64,000 nt of DNA from Filobasidium wieringae (taxonomy: Eukaryota > Basidiomycota > Tremellomycetes > Filobasidiales > Filobasidiaceae). A program made the position numbers and the translations under genes. Below the pieces are notes generated by a model. The model was not told the origin of the DNA. It saw only the letters and a program-made list of their open reading frames with translations, and did no database searches. The stretch is from assembly GCA_001600055.1 (NCBI GenBank), contig BCIV01000027.1:23671-87670 (forward strand), read 5' to 3'. Positions 34,512 to 45,300 of this stretch are shown piece after piece; the stretch's first letter is position 1; each line of letters opens with the position of its first letter.

Positions 34512-35171
34512 CCTGATATGTAGGGGCGACAAAGAGTGTTGTGATGTTCAGGTATGAAACCTTGCGCTGTAGAACATTCGATAGAAACGGACAGAGTTGA
34601 GTGTTCATTCGGAACGATAACAAATCATGGACGACCACTTACCTGACAGCTGGCTAGTTAGTGTTCCGAGTTATTCGATCCGAAGCCTAGTCACAGATTT
34701 GATGACATTGATAAGAAGAGGGGCACAAACATGAGGGTTCAGCTTGCTCGAGTCCGATCATGATCACATCAATAACATCTGTGTGTGTAATATTCACGAC
34801 TGGCAATCATCATCAAGCGTCGCCCTGCATATGTGCGACGCCTATTCCGATGTAGAGTCGACGCGCATGCAGTTTCGATCTGAACGCCAGTTCACGGTCT
34901 TGAAAGGTCGTCATTAGAAATTCCGCCATCTCATGACGTGGTAAGCCGAGACGCGTAGCTTATGTCTCAGTCTGTCCCGGTCTGTCCTGGACAAACCAAG
35001 AAACTACCGAATTTGTCAAGGCTCAGTCGTCTTGTCCACGTTTGGGTCAGAATAGTCTTGGACAGGACCGGAGGACTTGCTTCCTCCGACCACGAGATCG
35101 AATCACATAATCAACCAATTCAAAGGTCTCGCACTACGACTACTAGTATACTACTCTCGATTGACCTAATC
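34512..35171. other. divergent promoter region with GCGTCGC/GCGACGC palindromes
   Basis: Between the 34511- gene and the 35172+ gene. At about 34816-34875 GCGTCGC is followed by GCGACGC and then GACGCGCATG; ACGCGT occurs near 34951. Similar GC-rich palindromes precede 26354 and lie at 38.6-38.8 kb. Confidence 0.4.
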
Positions 35172-35996
35172 ATGCCAGATGATAGAACATGGTCGAGCTC
35201 TTTAATCCTAAATACATCTAGATACCAAGCTTGTCAAGCTTAACAATCAATGACAATACATCCACATACATTACACCCCTTACTCGATTGCAGACTTCAG
35301 CGGGAAGATCGAGAAGTGGACCGAATTGATAGCGCTGGATCTAGCGGACATGGTAATGAGTCCTATCAATAGAACGGGATGAGCGAGTGATTGACACTGT
35401 AGGTACTGCAGTCCATGTCCCTGTCAAGCCATACTTACTGCTAATACGTGTTTTTACGTACAGTTCATTATACTGCATCCATGCACGGCATTCGAACAGG
35501 AAACCTGTTCTCATAGACATCGCAGTGACCGTCACAAGCGACAATAAAACCTATATTCCATTCAGGATGTATCAAGGTATCCCTCAACAAATCCCTGCCA
35601 TTTTGATCAGCCTTCAGCACTCATGTCGCCGTCTTGCAACAGGTACAACTTACCGGCAATCCTTCTTAACTCGATACTTCCAAATCATCGTCTCCAGCTG
35701 CACCGTCTATCCCAATAACGTCTAGATCTCAACACGATCTACTTCTGTATCGTTTAGCGTGCAACGCTCTTCCACAGATGTGGTAGATCTCTACTCGTTC
35801 CGGATCTACCTTGGTGAGCTGCTTAGGGATCTTCAATACCTTTTGCCGGATGGACGTCAGCCAGGATTCTACGAGGGAGCGATTCTTTTCGGACCTCGGT
35901 CAGCCGACCCCACAAACGTTGTATCATCAAAAAGAGTTCCTCCGCATCACCTTCATATCGTTCATACGTCGACCCATAGCGATCAACTCCGCATAG
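35172..35996 (+). CDS. small spliced hypothetical gene
   Basis: No exon is long, but the chain is coherent on the plus strand. ATG at 35172 gives PDDRTWSSSLILN. A short exon follows an AG near 35292 and reads DFSGKIEKWTELIALDLADM, ending at GTAATG. The next reads SNRKPVLIDIAVTVTSDNK, YIPFRMYQGIPQQIPAILIS and LQHSCRRLAT (to about 35641). Then PITSRSQHDLLLYRLACNAL ending at GTAGAT, and a last exon IFNTFCRMDVSQDSTRERFF, FSDLGQPTPQTLYHQKEFLR with TAG at 35994-35996. The last two junctions are in phase. Probably an all-helical protein; no family recognised. Confidence 0.5.
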
Positions 35997-36274
35997 ACCG
36001 AGCTGAGTTGATCCTCCACATCATACTATCGTCATAGAGGATGTCAATTCATTACGCAGTGAGTATCTCGCACCATCGAAGAATACTGACTGGTCCATCA
36101 TATTTACATATGTAGCACAGTGCCGGATCAGAGGCTGAAAGCTATCACGCGGCGGCTAGAAACGTTATACATGGACTTCCACAGCGCTTTCCGACTTCCA
36201 TTCAGATGAATAAAGAGGTTCCATTACCGTCATGGCCTCAAGGATCGCGGTCATCCCTGGGTCCACCCATATCC

Positions 36275-38460
36275 CTACTCAAACGATCTGATCATAGGGC
36301 TATTGTGTCGATCTGCGTCGATCCTCTGTGTCGTATAAGTTGAACGCCACAGATTTGATAGAATCATCCCGGAAGCCGTGAGTCGTGATCTGCCTACCTT
36401 CCTGTACAGACATCCTTCAAGGACCACGACTAGCAGTATGTTCGCCTCCACGGGACTTCCTTCCTGGCCCTCACCGGACATGTTTGATAATTTCTGAAGC
36501 ACCTCAGAATAACCGGATCAACCTCAGTAAGCCCCCTTCCTCCAGAGAACTGCGATCCAGTACAATGTTCATAGCAGCGTATCGCTAGAATTGTACCGAT
36601 TTGTTCCATCCGACTATCATGCTGATGAATATCCGATGGCCAATACATCTTGTTGCAGTCATCGACGAGGTCTATACGAGGACCGTTCGTTCAACTCAAT
36701 GTCCACCCGTGAGAGCTTCGGTTACCAGTACGGCATCTGCTGTCATCACGTCGTTTATGAACAGTTCAACAGGCGCGAAATCTCATCTTGCGCAGATAGC
36801 GTCGGACTTGTTGGATTCGGCCTCGCCCATAGAGCCTTGCCATACCGACTGAAGGTGTCGACATGAATCATATTAAAAGTTCTACTGTTCAAGCTTATGA
36901 AAATCTCTGGAGCGCATATTCCAGTCGGCAGTAGCCAGAACAACGCAAGACTGCTCGGTATAATAAGGTGCCAGCTTTTCCTTCAAGATAGCATAAGTTC
37001 CATTCAAGTGAGCCTTTCTTCATGATATTTGTACGTCATCCTGATGGATGGTTTGCTTCATGAATCTTCCCCAAGTTAAGCTTGACTTCTCCCACTTATA
37101 AGCATCCGTATACCCTCGCCTCGTGCGAGACATTGCGAGGAGGATCGCAGAGATAACCCTTGGGAAGGGGTTTGGACAGTTGTCTTCTACAATCCCACCG
37201 CTGCGATGAGATGTGCGGCAAGGCATGAACGCTCTCGAAATGAAAACACGTCGACAAATTCAGTCGATGGCGAGGCCGGACCCTCGCTTCTTCTCCTTGT
37301 CATGTTGTCAAAATCTCCAATCCGACCATGAGCCGAATCGTCGTTGGCATTGGGGAATCACTTCGAAAGTCATCTTCGACTTGCAATGCAGATATGAAGT
37401 ACGGAGGCCGTTGAAGATGACAAGCCTCTGATCAGATAGCTACAGATGACTGGTCCTATCCGCTGTCCCCGATTCCGTATTCTGTACCTCGTTCACATCG
37501 AGAGTCGTCACCGATGTTTGGCATGCGATATTGAATAACTCAACAAAAGACGGCAAACGAGCAACCCCACAAACGAGCTCCACTCCAAGTCAAAGCAGCG
37601 ACGATCGACCCTCGGGGCGTGTGATAGACACAGGAAGAAAGGACCTGGTCATGAAGCGGGCCATCCTAGTGAGCTTGCTGATTTTGATCCGTCAACGTAT
37701 TCTTTTGTTCTGGTGATGTGTGAAGTAGTACAGTTGTCCCCATGGACCTGCAAATGCAACCGGTTGTTTTACGAGCATGTCGTCTTCTTCTTTAGACAGG
37801 CGCAAATATGGTTCTTCAACCCGACGCCAGTGTCCCCTTGAATATGGTGTCTTCCTTCTACCTCGATACGCAGCAATATAGACAGTTGAGGTCTGGCTGA
37901 TAAGTGCACGAATGGTCAATGCATAGGAATCATGATCGTCAATGCTTTAAGCGATGATGGTGAAACTGACTGGATGTATCCCATCGGTATCAAAAGTACT
38001 TATAAATCCGTACTTCATAAGAGAAGATGATCTTTCGATGTTTCCAATGAAACCTGACTTGCCGCATGACTGCAACGAGATCGGCGCGCTTTCTCCCGAG
38101 ATTCTGATTGCGATCGTAGATGATCCTAGCTCGAAGAACGCAACTCCCATTTATATATGACATCATAAAGAGTCATAGTAGATATATATTGACAAGGTAT
38201 CCAATCGAGCAGAATGTCGGATGATGATGGACGCACTGTAAAAGTGAGGCGCGCAGCAGAATCAATTCGCCACAAGTCATCACATTGCAGTTTAATGCGT
38301 TGTATTTGAATTTCGATGAGAGATGCTTTATATGGGAGTATTGGGACGGTAGTCAACAGCCACGTATTGAACAATTATGAGGGTTCAGAGCACAGTATCT
38401 CGATCCTGTCTGGCTTCGAAACTTTTTGCTGCCTTTTTCGCTCTTCAGATTGGCGAGTTG
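36275..38460 (-). CDS. probable intron-dense gene (or pseudogene)
   Basis: Minus-strand coding-like stretches: EIQIQRIKLQCDDLWRIDSA, RLTFTVRPSSSDILLDWIPC (38310-38180), SSTIAIRISGESAPISLQSC and KYGFISTFDTDGIHPVSF (38130-37960), LISQTSTVYIAAYRGRRKTP, YLRLSKEEDDMLVKQPVAFA (37910-37700), VIFNGLRTSYLHCKSKMTFE (near 37410), PFPRVISAILLAMSRTRRGY (near 37150) and VEANILLVVVLEGCLYRKVG (near 36440). A TAA at 37949-37947 interrupts a frame that is otherwise continuous from 38120 to 37700, and no intron of suitable length removes it. So the copy may be broken, or more than one gene is present. Product not recognised. Confidence 0.35.
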
Positions 38461-38634
38461 CCTTGAAAACACGGATATTCGATACATCTGACGATCCAAT
38501 TGACGGCTTTCATTCGTTCCTTGTCTCTGCGATGTAGTGAGGTCAATCGCAAGCGTTTGGTCTAGAGACCCAGCAAGAACGTTGGTAAACTTGGCAAGAC
38601 CGTGACCTAGAAAGATGTATGCGTTTGGAGTGAA

Positions 38635-38835
38635 TACGCGTCACCGGACTGAGCGTATCTTGTGCACAGTCCACCGGTGGTCAGAACGCCCGGGCGACGT
38701 GTATCAAGCGTGTTGGCTGAACTGAGCGTATTTTATGCTCAGTCTGGGTGACGCGCATGTATCGGTGCAGGGCAGACTGCGCATAAAATGTGCCAAGTCC
38801 AGGCGACGCGCATGCATCGCAGTTCTTATCAATCA
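38635..38835. repeat. cluster of three 23-25-bp imperfect palindromes
   Basis: Three copies of an imperfect palindrome with consensus ACTGAGCGTATTTTATGCTC at its core: 38647-38671, 38721-38743 and 38775-38799. They are separated by GACGCGCATG-type words and an ACGCGT at about 38634. Two more copies lie at 46915-46940 and 47011-47033. In both places they lie between genes. Confidence 0.65.
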
Positions 38836-38902
38836 AAGGTCGATGACGTGTTCACGCCTGTACATCGTTATTAGCTAGTTGAAGTCGCAATCGCCATCCA
38901 CG

Positions 38903-40354
38903 CTACGCCCTCCTGACCTTCCGAAACAGTGCCAAGTCGCCGTGCGTTTCCCTCTGGTAATTCCGCGCCCTCACCAACTCGTTGGTCATGTTCCCAATCG
39001 GATCCAAGCTCTCGTCACCGGACACAACCAGAGCCTGGTCCTGAATCATGTACTCGAATGTCAATTCGGAGGTTTCCTTCCACCCGGAATAGTCCTGTGG
39101 TTCATCGCGAACGGCGATGGTACCGCTTTCAAGTCTCATCGTCGTCTCGTCTTCACCAGTCGGTTCGATGTCGAGGGAACGATCCCTGTCCAAGTATTCC
39201 AAAGCTTGAATCGTTCGCTCCCCCTCCTCCTCCTCCTCCCGATCGACCGCCTCTTCCTCCTTCGACTCGTCCTCTCGGCGCCCCTCACCACCTCTTGCTT
39301 CCGGTGACCGTCCTCCAGCTAGATGGTGAAGTGACAGCGCTTTCGCGAACCCGGTCAAATCGTCCAACGTCGAATCGTCCCCTTCCTCCCCTCGCTCCCA
39401 CTCATCTTCCCATCCAACCTCGTCGATCTCCTCCTCCTCTTCCCTTCCACGCTCTTCTTCACGCACAAGCACGACCTCTCTCTCTTCACCCTTCACCTTC
39501 ACCTCCACCTCCCCCTTCTCTGCCCCCCTTCCCACGGCAATCCTCTCCTTCTCTCCCGCCCCGAGTCTATCGAAACCTCTGGCCAGAACCCTCCTCCGCT
39601 TCTTGCGCCGCAACACACTGGCCTCGTCGTCCCACAGGATCGTATTCATCTCCTCCTCCCCTTCCTCGTCAGATCGATCGGTCCCTCCATCCTTTGAGCG
39701 CGTCGAGCGAGAGGGTTGGGATTGGGGGATCAAGGGGTTGAAAGGGTACCCGGCCGGCGGGAACGGTGGTTGGTTCTTCTTCTGCACCGTTGACCCATTC
39801 GGTCTCGAGGCGCCGATGATGGTAGTGGTTCCAGCGAGAACGGATCCCGCTACACTTTCTGGCCTTGGCAGACGAGAAGTGTGAAGGGAAGGACGAGAAG
39901 TGTGAAGAGAAGGACGAGAAGTGTGAAGAGAAGGACGAGAAGTGTGAAGAGAAGAACGAACAGGAACGGCCTGGTGACGGGCGGGAACCGGATGATGGAA
40001 ACCCCGAGCGGAAGAACCAGGGGGAGGGAGGTAACCCGGATGACTCTTGGGAAGGACCTCTTGGAACAACCTTCTTCTCGCTCTCTGTCTTCCCCTTACT
40101 TTCTCCGTCGAACGAGCCGGATGGACGGGCCGAGGTCGAGGGAGGGTAGAGCGGGGAGGTGTTGGAGATCGAGTTTGGGTTGGGGAGGGTATGGGACGTG
40201 TGATCAAGGGGACGGTGGTCTGACGAGTGCTGGGAAGATTATTGCTCAGTGGCAGGTGGAGCTTGGTCATAACGCCTGGAAATCGCCAAGTATCGAACGG
40301 ACGGACGGAGTGGAGGAGTAAGACGAGGCTATTGCCAACTAGACAGCGGTCCAT
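38903..40354 (-). CDS. 483-residue disordered, Arg/Glu-rich protein with SLHTSRP repeats
   Basis: One long frame; ATG at 40354, stop at 38905-38903. Residues about 45-130 are Pro/Arg/Ser-rich. Residues about 131-160 are four perfect copies of the heptad SLHTSRP (21-bp units at 39871-39954). Then come a basic patch (RRKKRRR after ILWDDEASVL), a long Glu/Arg-rich segment (REEERGREEEEEIDE; EEGERTIQALEYLDRD) and a C-terminal segment MIQDQALVVSGDESL, NMTNELVRARNYQRETHGDL that looks folded. No catalytic motif. Nuclear location is likely from the basic patch. A later ATG (MTKLHLPLSNNL) could be the true start. Family not recognised. Confidence 0.72.
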   Translation of the reverse strand: MDRCLVGNSLVLLLHSVRPFDTWRFPGVMTKLHLPLSNNLPSTRQTTVPLITRPIPSPTQTRSPTPPRSTLPRPRPVHPARSTEKVRGRQRARRRLFQEVLPKSHPGYLPPPGSSARGFHHPVPARHQAVPVRSSLHTSRPSLHTSRPSLHTSRPSLHTSRLPRPESVAGSVLAGTTTIIGASRPNGSTVQKKNQPPFPPAGYPFNPLIPQSQPSRSTRSKDGGTDRSDEEGEEEMNTILWDDEASVLRRKKRRRVLARGFDRLGAGEKERIAVGRGAEKGEVEVKVKGEEREVVLVREEERGREEEEEIDEVGWEDEWERGEEGDDSTLDDLTGFAKALSLHHLAGGRSPEARGGEGRREDESKEEEAVDREEEEEGERTIQALEYLDRDRSLDIEPTGEDETTMRLESGTIAVRDEPQDYSGWKETSELTFEYMIQDQALVVSGDESLDPIGNMTNELVRARNYQRETHGDLALFRKVRRA

Positions 40355-40475
40355 CAACCATCACCCCATCACCCATCAGCGCCCCGCCTTTTCGCGATCC
40401 CCCATCGGCTCGGTCACTCGTCGTCATCCTGCCTTTGAGCTCTCGGATCTCGGCCGACCCCGTGATGGACCGGAC

Positions 40476-40507
40476 GACGTTTCACGTTTCACGTTTCACG
40501 TTTCAGC
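40476..40507. repeat. short tandem repeat ACGTTTC
   Basis: Four adjacent copies of the heptamer ACGTTTC just upstream of the 40354- gene, in its promoter region. Confidence 0.7.
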
Positions 40508-40599
40508 CCTCGCAAATAGCACAGATCCGAGTTGATCCGGTCGTACGAGAGAGATCGAGGGGTTCGGCCGATGAGTAGGACCAGTTGGGGAAATGAGGG

Positions 40600-41220
40600 A
40601 TGAGAGATGGAGAGCAATCTAGCCCGGAGATGAGATGCGTTCGATTCTACGGGCGTGTTTCGTCTGCGCGCATGAGCGCTCTATGTTCGACGGCTCGGCT
40701 TCGAAGGGACGGAATACACAGGACCGGATCGTTACATCAAACTTCAAACCGTACAAGAGCCAAACCCCCGTTCGTCTCCGCGCTCATCATTCCCCTTCGA
40801 CCCCCCCCCACAATCCTCACCACTCCTCGTTCGCTCCAGCCTTCCACCTTACAACCCGGCCGACCCGCTCTCAACCATCTTCCCCGAACCTCCACCAGGT
40901 GTTTTGTGCCGAACGTACGACTCCTCTTACTCTTCAGATCGGGGCCGTGAGAACGGGGATGAGGAGGTAGGTGGCAGGTGAGGAGAGGTATTGGGTGGCA
41001 CAGGATCGGAGGGCAGCAGGTGAGTCGGAAGTCCTAGAGGAAGACAGCGACGGATCCTCTATTACGAGACCAGAGGAGAAAGGGAAGTTCAGCTATCACA
41101 GTATACGCAAAAGGGGTTCGGGAGGGCGACGATGTGGACGTACCGTTGCGGAAGTCTCCATTGTCATCCGATCGTTCTTGCCTCTGATGAATCCTAACCC
41201 CGTAACATCGATGGACTAGT
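40600..41220 (+). CDS. weak plus-strand coding signal
   Basis: Open frames at 40635-40970 (begins MRSILRACFVCAHERSMFD) and 40971-41219 (RYWVAQDRRAAGESEVLEED, ITRPEEKGKFSYHSIRKR) show some coding character and could be two exons. No splice link was found, the first is Pro/His-rich low complexity, and there is no recognisable domain. Confidence 0.2.
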
Positions 41221-41319
41221 CGTCTGCGCGACCCGTTCAGATGCTTGCCGAGGCAAGATCCTATCCCGGCTCGATAGCCCAGATCCGGGTTCTGTGAATC
41301 ATGATGAGAACTTTTACAG

Positions 41320-42010
41320 CCGATTGTGCCATCCTGTCTCCTCCTCTTGATAGATATCGGCCATCATTGCGGCGTTGTTACTGGTCGACCGGTAGATAGA
41401 GGCCTGGAGTGTGTATGCTTTGGAGCAGTCGAGCTCGAGGGGTCTTTTGATGACTGGGGAGGATGGACGACCGCTGGGGGTTCAGGAGTAGAGCGTTCTG
41501 TCGAAAAGGTGGGGGTGGGGAGTTTGTCCTCGTCCTCGGTCGAGAAAGAGGATAGAGATGGGGCTATGGTTTTGATAGAAGATACGTTGTCGATCTGCAC
41601 GATCCGTAAGAGGCTCGGTCTGTTCGCTTACACCTGTATCAGGGACCGAAGAGCAAAAGTGGGGAGTGTCATCAAAGGAGCACGTTGGACCTCTGGAATC
41701 GTGACAGCAACTCACCTTGTCCAGTGCATGGCTGCTCGTCCTTGAGACTCCTCAAAGTGTATCATCCCCATACGTGGACTGGCATCGCTTTGGATATCCT
41801 CTCCTGCCGCCTAGAGGTAACAGCTCAGGCCGAGGCTTGTAACGCACGCGATCGATTGAACGACCCAGGTCAAGGTCTCAACGCAGGTGCAGCTGTACCC
41901 GAGTCGATTGGATCGGTCAGGGAAACGCTCGATGCAACCCCGCTAGTTGCGGTCGTTGTCGATGAGAATGGGCAAGTGCAAGTGATGGGGTGAAGCCGTC
42001 GATATCGCTC
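41320..42010. other. unresolved coding-like region
   Basis: The plus strand has a 139-codon frame (41326-41745) and a second frame ending NDPGQGLNAGAAVPESIGS and LVAVVVDENGQVQVMG (to 41993). The minus strand has SSFSTEDEDKLPTPTFSTER (near 41560). Both look partly coding, so I cannot choose the strand. Confidence 0.3.
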
Positions 42011-42073
42011 GCTCTCGATGTGACCGAATGGATGGGGCACATGGTCATCGGGTGCTTGTACATGGGGTATAGC

Positions 42074-42130
42074 GAGTTGACGTCCATATCGAATATGCGA
42101 TATCGCTTGCACCTCAAGTCGTCCATACGA
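42074..42130 (-). repeat. 57-bp dispersed repeat, copy 2 (inverted)
   Basis: Reverse complement of the repeat at 15511-15567. On the minus strand it lies in a frame reading VRMDDLRCKRYRIFDMDVNS then LYPMYKHPMTMCPIHS, which looks coding beyond the repeat. It may be an exon shared by two copies of one gene. Confidence 0.75.
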
Positions 42131-42393
42131 ACCCTGATCTTCCGGCACACCCAGTGAACCCTGCTCCTGCGCACCCTAAAACCACAGGAATCAGGTCAGA
42201 TTTCACAACGATCCTGGAGAATGAACCCTGATGAGCATAGCTGTGGGGTGATTGCAAGGAGAGCTCGCTTTCGGACGATGTGAAAGCAACGTCGAACGCT
42301 CGAACGGATGGACCCCGTTCGACCCCGGTCTGCCAGTCGCAAAGCAAATATTGTCCAAAAACACTGTATACAACGAGTAGGGTATATGACCAT

Positions 42394-45300
42394 CTATTTC
42401 TTTCCCGAGCCAGGCCCCAGCCATTCCAAGATCTCGTTGTACGTCATGTCGGGGGCCAGATTCGGACCGAGATCCCGATCCTGTCAGGTCAGGCAAGGGG
42501 GATACCAACCAGATCAGCCCTCGGCATCGAGCGGTTTCTCTTGCAGGAGCACGAGTCTCACCTGTCCTTCCGTCAGGTTCTCGATCAACTCGTCGCTCGA
42601 TCCGATGGTATTCAATCGAACGATGGTACACAACTTGGCCTGGTTCAGACGAGCGATCCGACCTTCGATCTGGAACTGCTCCCCCGCTGATCGACTGGTA
42701 CGATCGTTTTCAACCGGCGAGAGTCCAGAAGATGATCAGAATGGCGAAGTACACGATCTTGCTTGGGCGAACGGCGACGTACCAAGGCTCGACGAGATAC
42801 ATGTAGCTGCACGCCTGCAGGTTGTGCCCCACCTCCAGTCCACCCATGAGACCGAGAATCAGCCTGATCTCCGGCACGTCCCTCAGATCACACAGCGTCT
42901 TCTCCTTGTCCGCTCGATCCATGTCCGGACTGTAGACGACGTAGTAGCATGTCGACTCGGGAAAGCGCTCCCTCTCCGTCAGACGCACGAACCCAGCCCG
43001 TTCGATCGCCCGCATCGTCCCGGCCAGACAGGCTTCGTTGCGAACGAGAACAACGGTCTTCTCCTTGATATCAGGTGATCCGCGTGAGAGGAGATGCTGT
43101 CTGCACGATCCTGCTGCAGTAAGCTAGGCGTCGGGTTTGCATGAGCTTGGAAACGGTACACACTGCAGTTTGATCATCTTTGCTGTCGATTTCGATTGTA
43201 CATTTGACCTCCTGATGTTAGCCAGTTCGACGGGTGAGAACAGTGCGCAGGCCTCGTCGACGTTCGAGGCCACGTGTGTTTCAAAGGCCTCGAATGAGCA
43301 TGTTGCCAACTGTCGAGGATGGCAGCTTGAAATTCGGGTCAGGTGGGTTGGTACCATCGCTTCACTCACCGCCATCAGATAGAAGATCTGGAGAATGACA
43401 TGGCCTCTCGGAACGTAACCATTCGCGATCCGATCTCTCGAATCACTCCCGAATCCAGCCAAAGTCCTGTAAACCGATTCTCAGACGAGTCGACGGATTG
43501 GTATCGCACTCGCAGCTTACTCTGACACGCGCTCCCGGAGTTTGGTCGCAAAGAGCTTTTCTGTCACCGGTATGATCGATCTCGTGAGTCGGCTTGCCCC
43601 GCGGCGTGAACACAACAACCTACGGAGAGATTCTTCCCAAAAGAACGGTTCACACTCGACGAGCGTCCGGTTCGTCTTGATCCGAGGGTGATGTTTCGGA
43701 TCGACCCGGCCACGCATCATGTAAATGCGTCGATCCTTCATCATTTGTTTGGCCCAATTGAGCTGTTCGTTCCGAGTGTTCACGCTTTTCGTCCGTTTCG
43801 GCGCGGCTTCCAAGAACGTTTCCACCGAGTCGGACGTGGTGGCCTGCAAGGTGGAGAACGTCGATCAGGGGGACGTGTGTGAGCACGTACGGAAGACTCT
43901 GCTTGACGCACCCCGATCATCTTGAGGGTAAGGTAGAGATCCCTGATGTTCGTTCGGAAAGGAGTGGCGCTGAGCAGCAAGGTGAATTCGGCACGTTGAC
44001 ATACTTCCGCGACTTTGCGTCCCACCACATGCTTGTCGTTGTTGATCCCTTGTACTATGAAGGGGTGAGGGGTCGGCCATGCGGTGTGGGCGGGTCACGG
44101 GGTGGCAAGCTTACCTTCATCCACGATGATCCGTTGCGGTTGTAGATCGGACAACGACACCGAGGTAGGTAAAAGTGCCAGATCGATCACGGGGTCTTCC
44201 TTGGCGATCTTCTCGGCCATATTGGGGTTGATGGGTCGTGAGAGGTAACGTCTGAGAAACTCGATGGCTGGTGGATGAGATGAAGAGCAAGGTGAGTATC
44301 GATATCGGTACCGGTCCAAAGTCATCGACCAGCACCCACTGACGATGACGATCTTGTTGCTCTTGGCGTTCTGGAGAACACGATAGGTGAGGATCACGGA
44401 TCCGAGGGTTCGGCCAAACTTTGCTCTCGACTTACCAAACTCCTTTCCTTGAGAGCGTTCAACCAGGAAGTCAAGTCGGTCACGACCTTTACCTGTTCGC
44501 TCAGCCCTACCGTCCGATTATCGATCTCCTCCTTGTGACACGGCAAGGTCAGCGGGTGCCATTCACGATGATTGAGCCCGAAATCTCACCTTCCAAACGC
44601 TCCTCGCGATTCCACCGGGACAGATGATCAATGTCGACCTAGCCAATTGATCCTCGCTCTGGATCATATCTTTCACGATGATGGACAACCCTACCAACGT
44701 CTTCCCGAACCCGAGATTGTCCGCCAGTAAGAACCCTCGAGTCTCTCCCTTGTCGATCTGTAAGAAAGAGGTCAGGACGGTGATCCCGCTCGAACATGTT
44801 CAAGAGGGGACTTGCGAGGTGCCATATCGAAGCCACCGCACAGACCTTTTCTTTTCGAGCGATCAGCACGTCCGAGTAATCGGAACGCTAGATCTCGCTG
44901 CCCACCTGTATATCCATGAGAGGCATGTTCATATATTTCAAAGTAACTCTACCCTGCTCCATCGCGCTCGTCGCATGCGCGGTCTCCAACAACTCTACGG
45001 CGGATTCGTGATCATCGATGAACCCCGGTTGTTCGGTCAACCTCATCTTCCCCTCCATGGAGATCACCGAGGGATCGTCGGCGGCGAGGATCTCTATATC
45101 TTCGAACTGCTGGACGAGCGGTTCCAGGGCCATCTCGGAGGAATAATCGGTGGATTGACGTTCGTTGATCGAGGATGGGTGGAACGGGTGGTCCGGAGGT
45201 TTAGCGGTGGGCGTTGAGGGGATCGCGGGCGGAGGCAAGGGTCCTGTGACTGCCCCCTCGTCCTCATCCTTTACCGCGCCGTTCCCATGACCCCCTAACT

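Noticed and set aside
38929..39741. 270-codon plus-strand open frame
   Set aside because: It is antisense to the 40354- gene; its Pro/Ser/Leu bias is what the complement of Glu/Arg-rich coding gives.
42308..43078. 256-codon plus-strand open frame
   Set aside because: Lies opposite SNF2 motifs V and VI, so it is a shadow of that gene.
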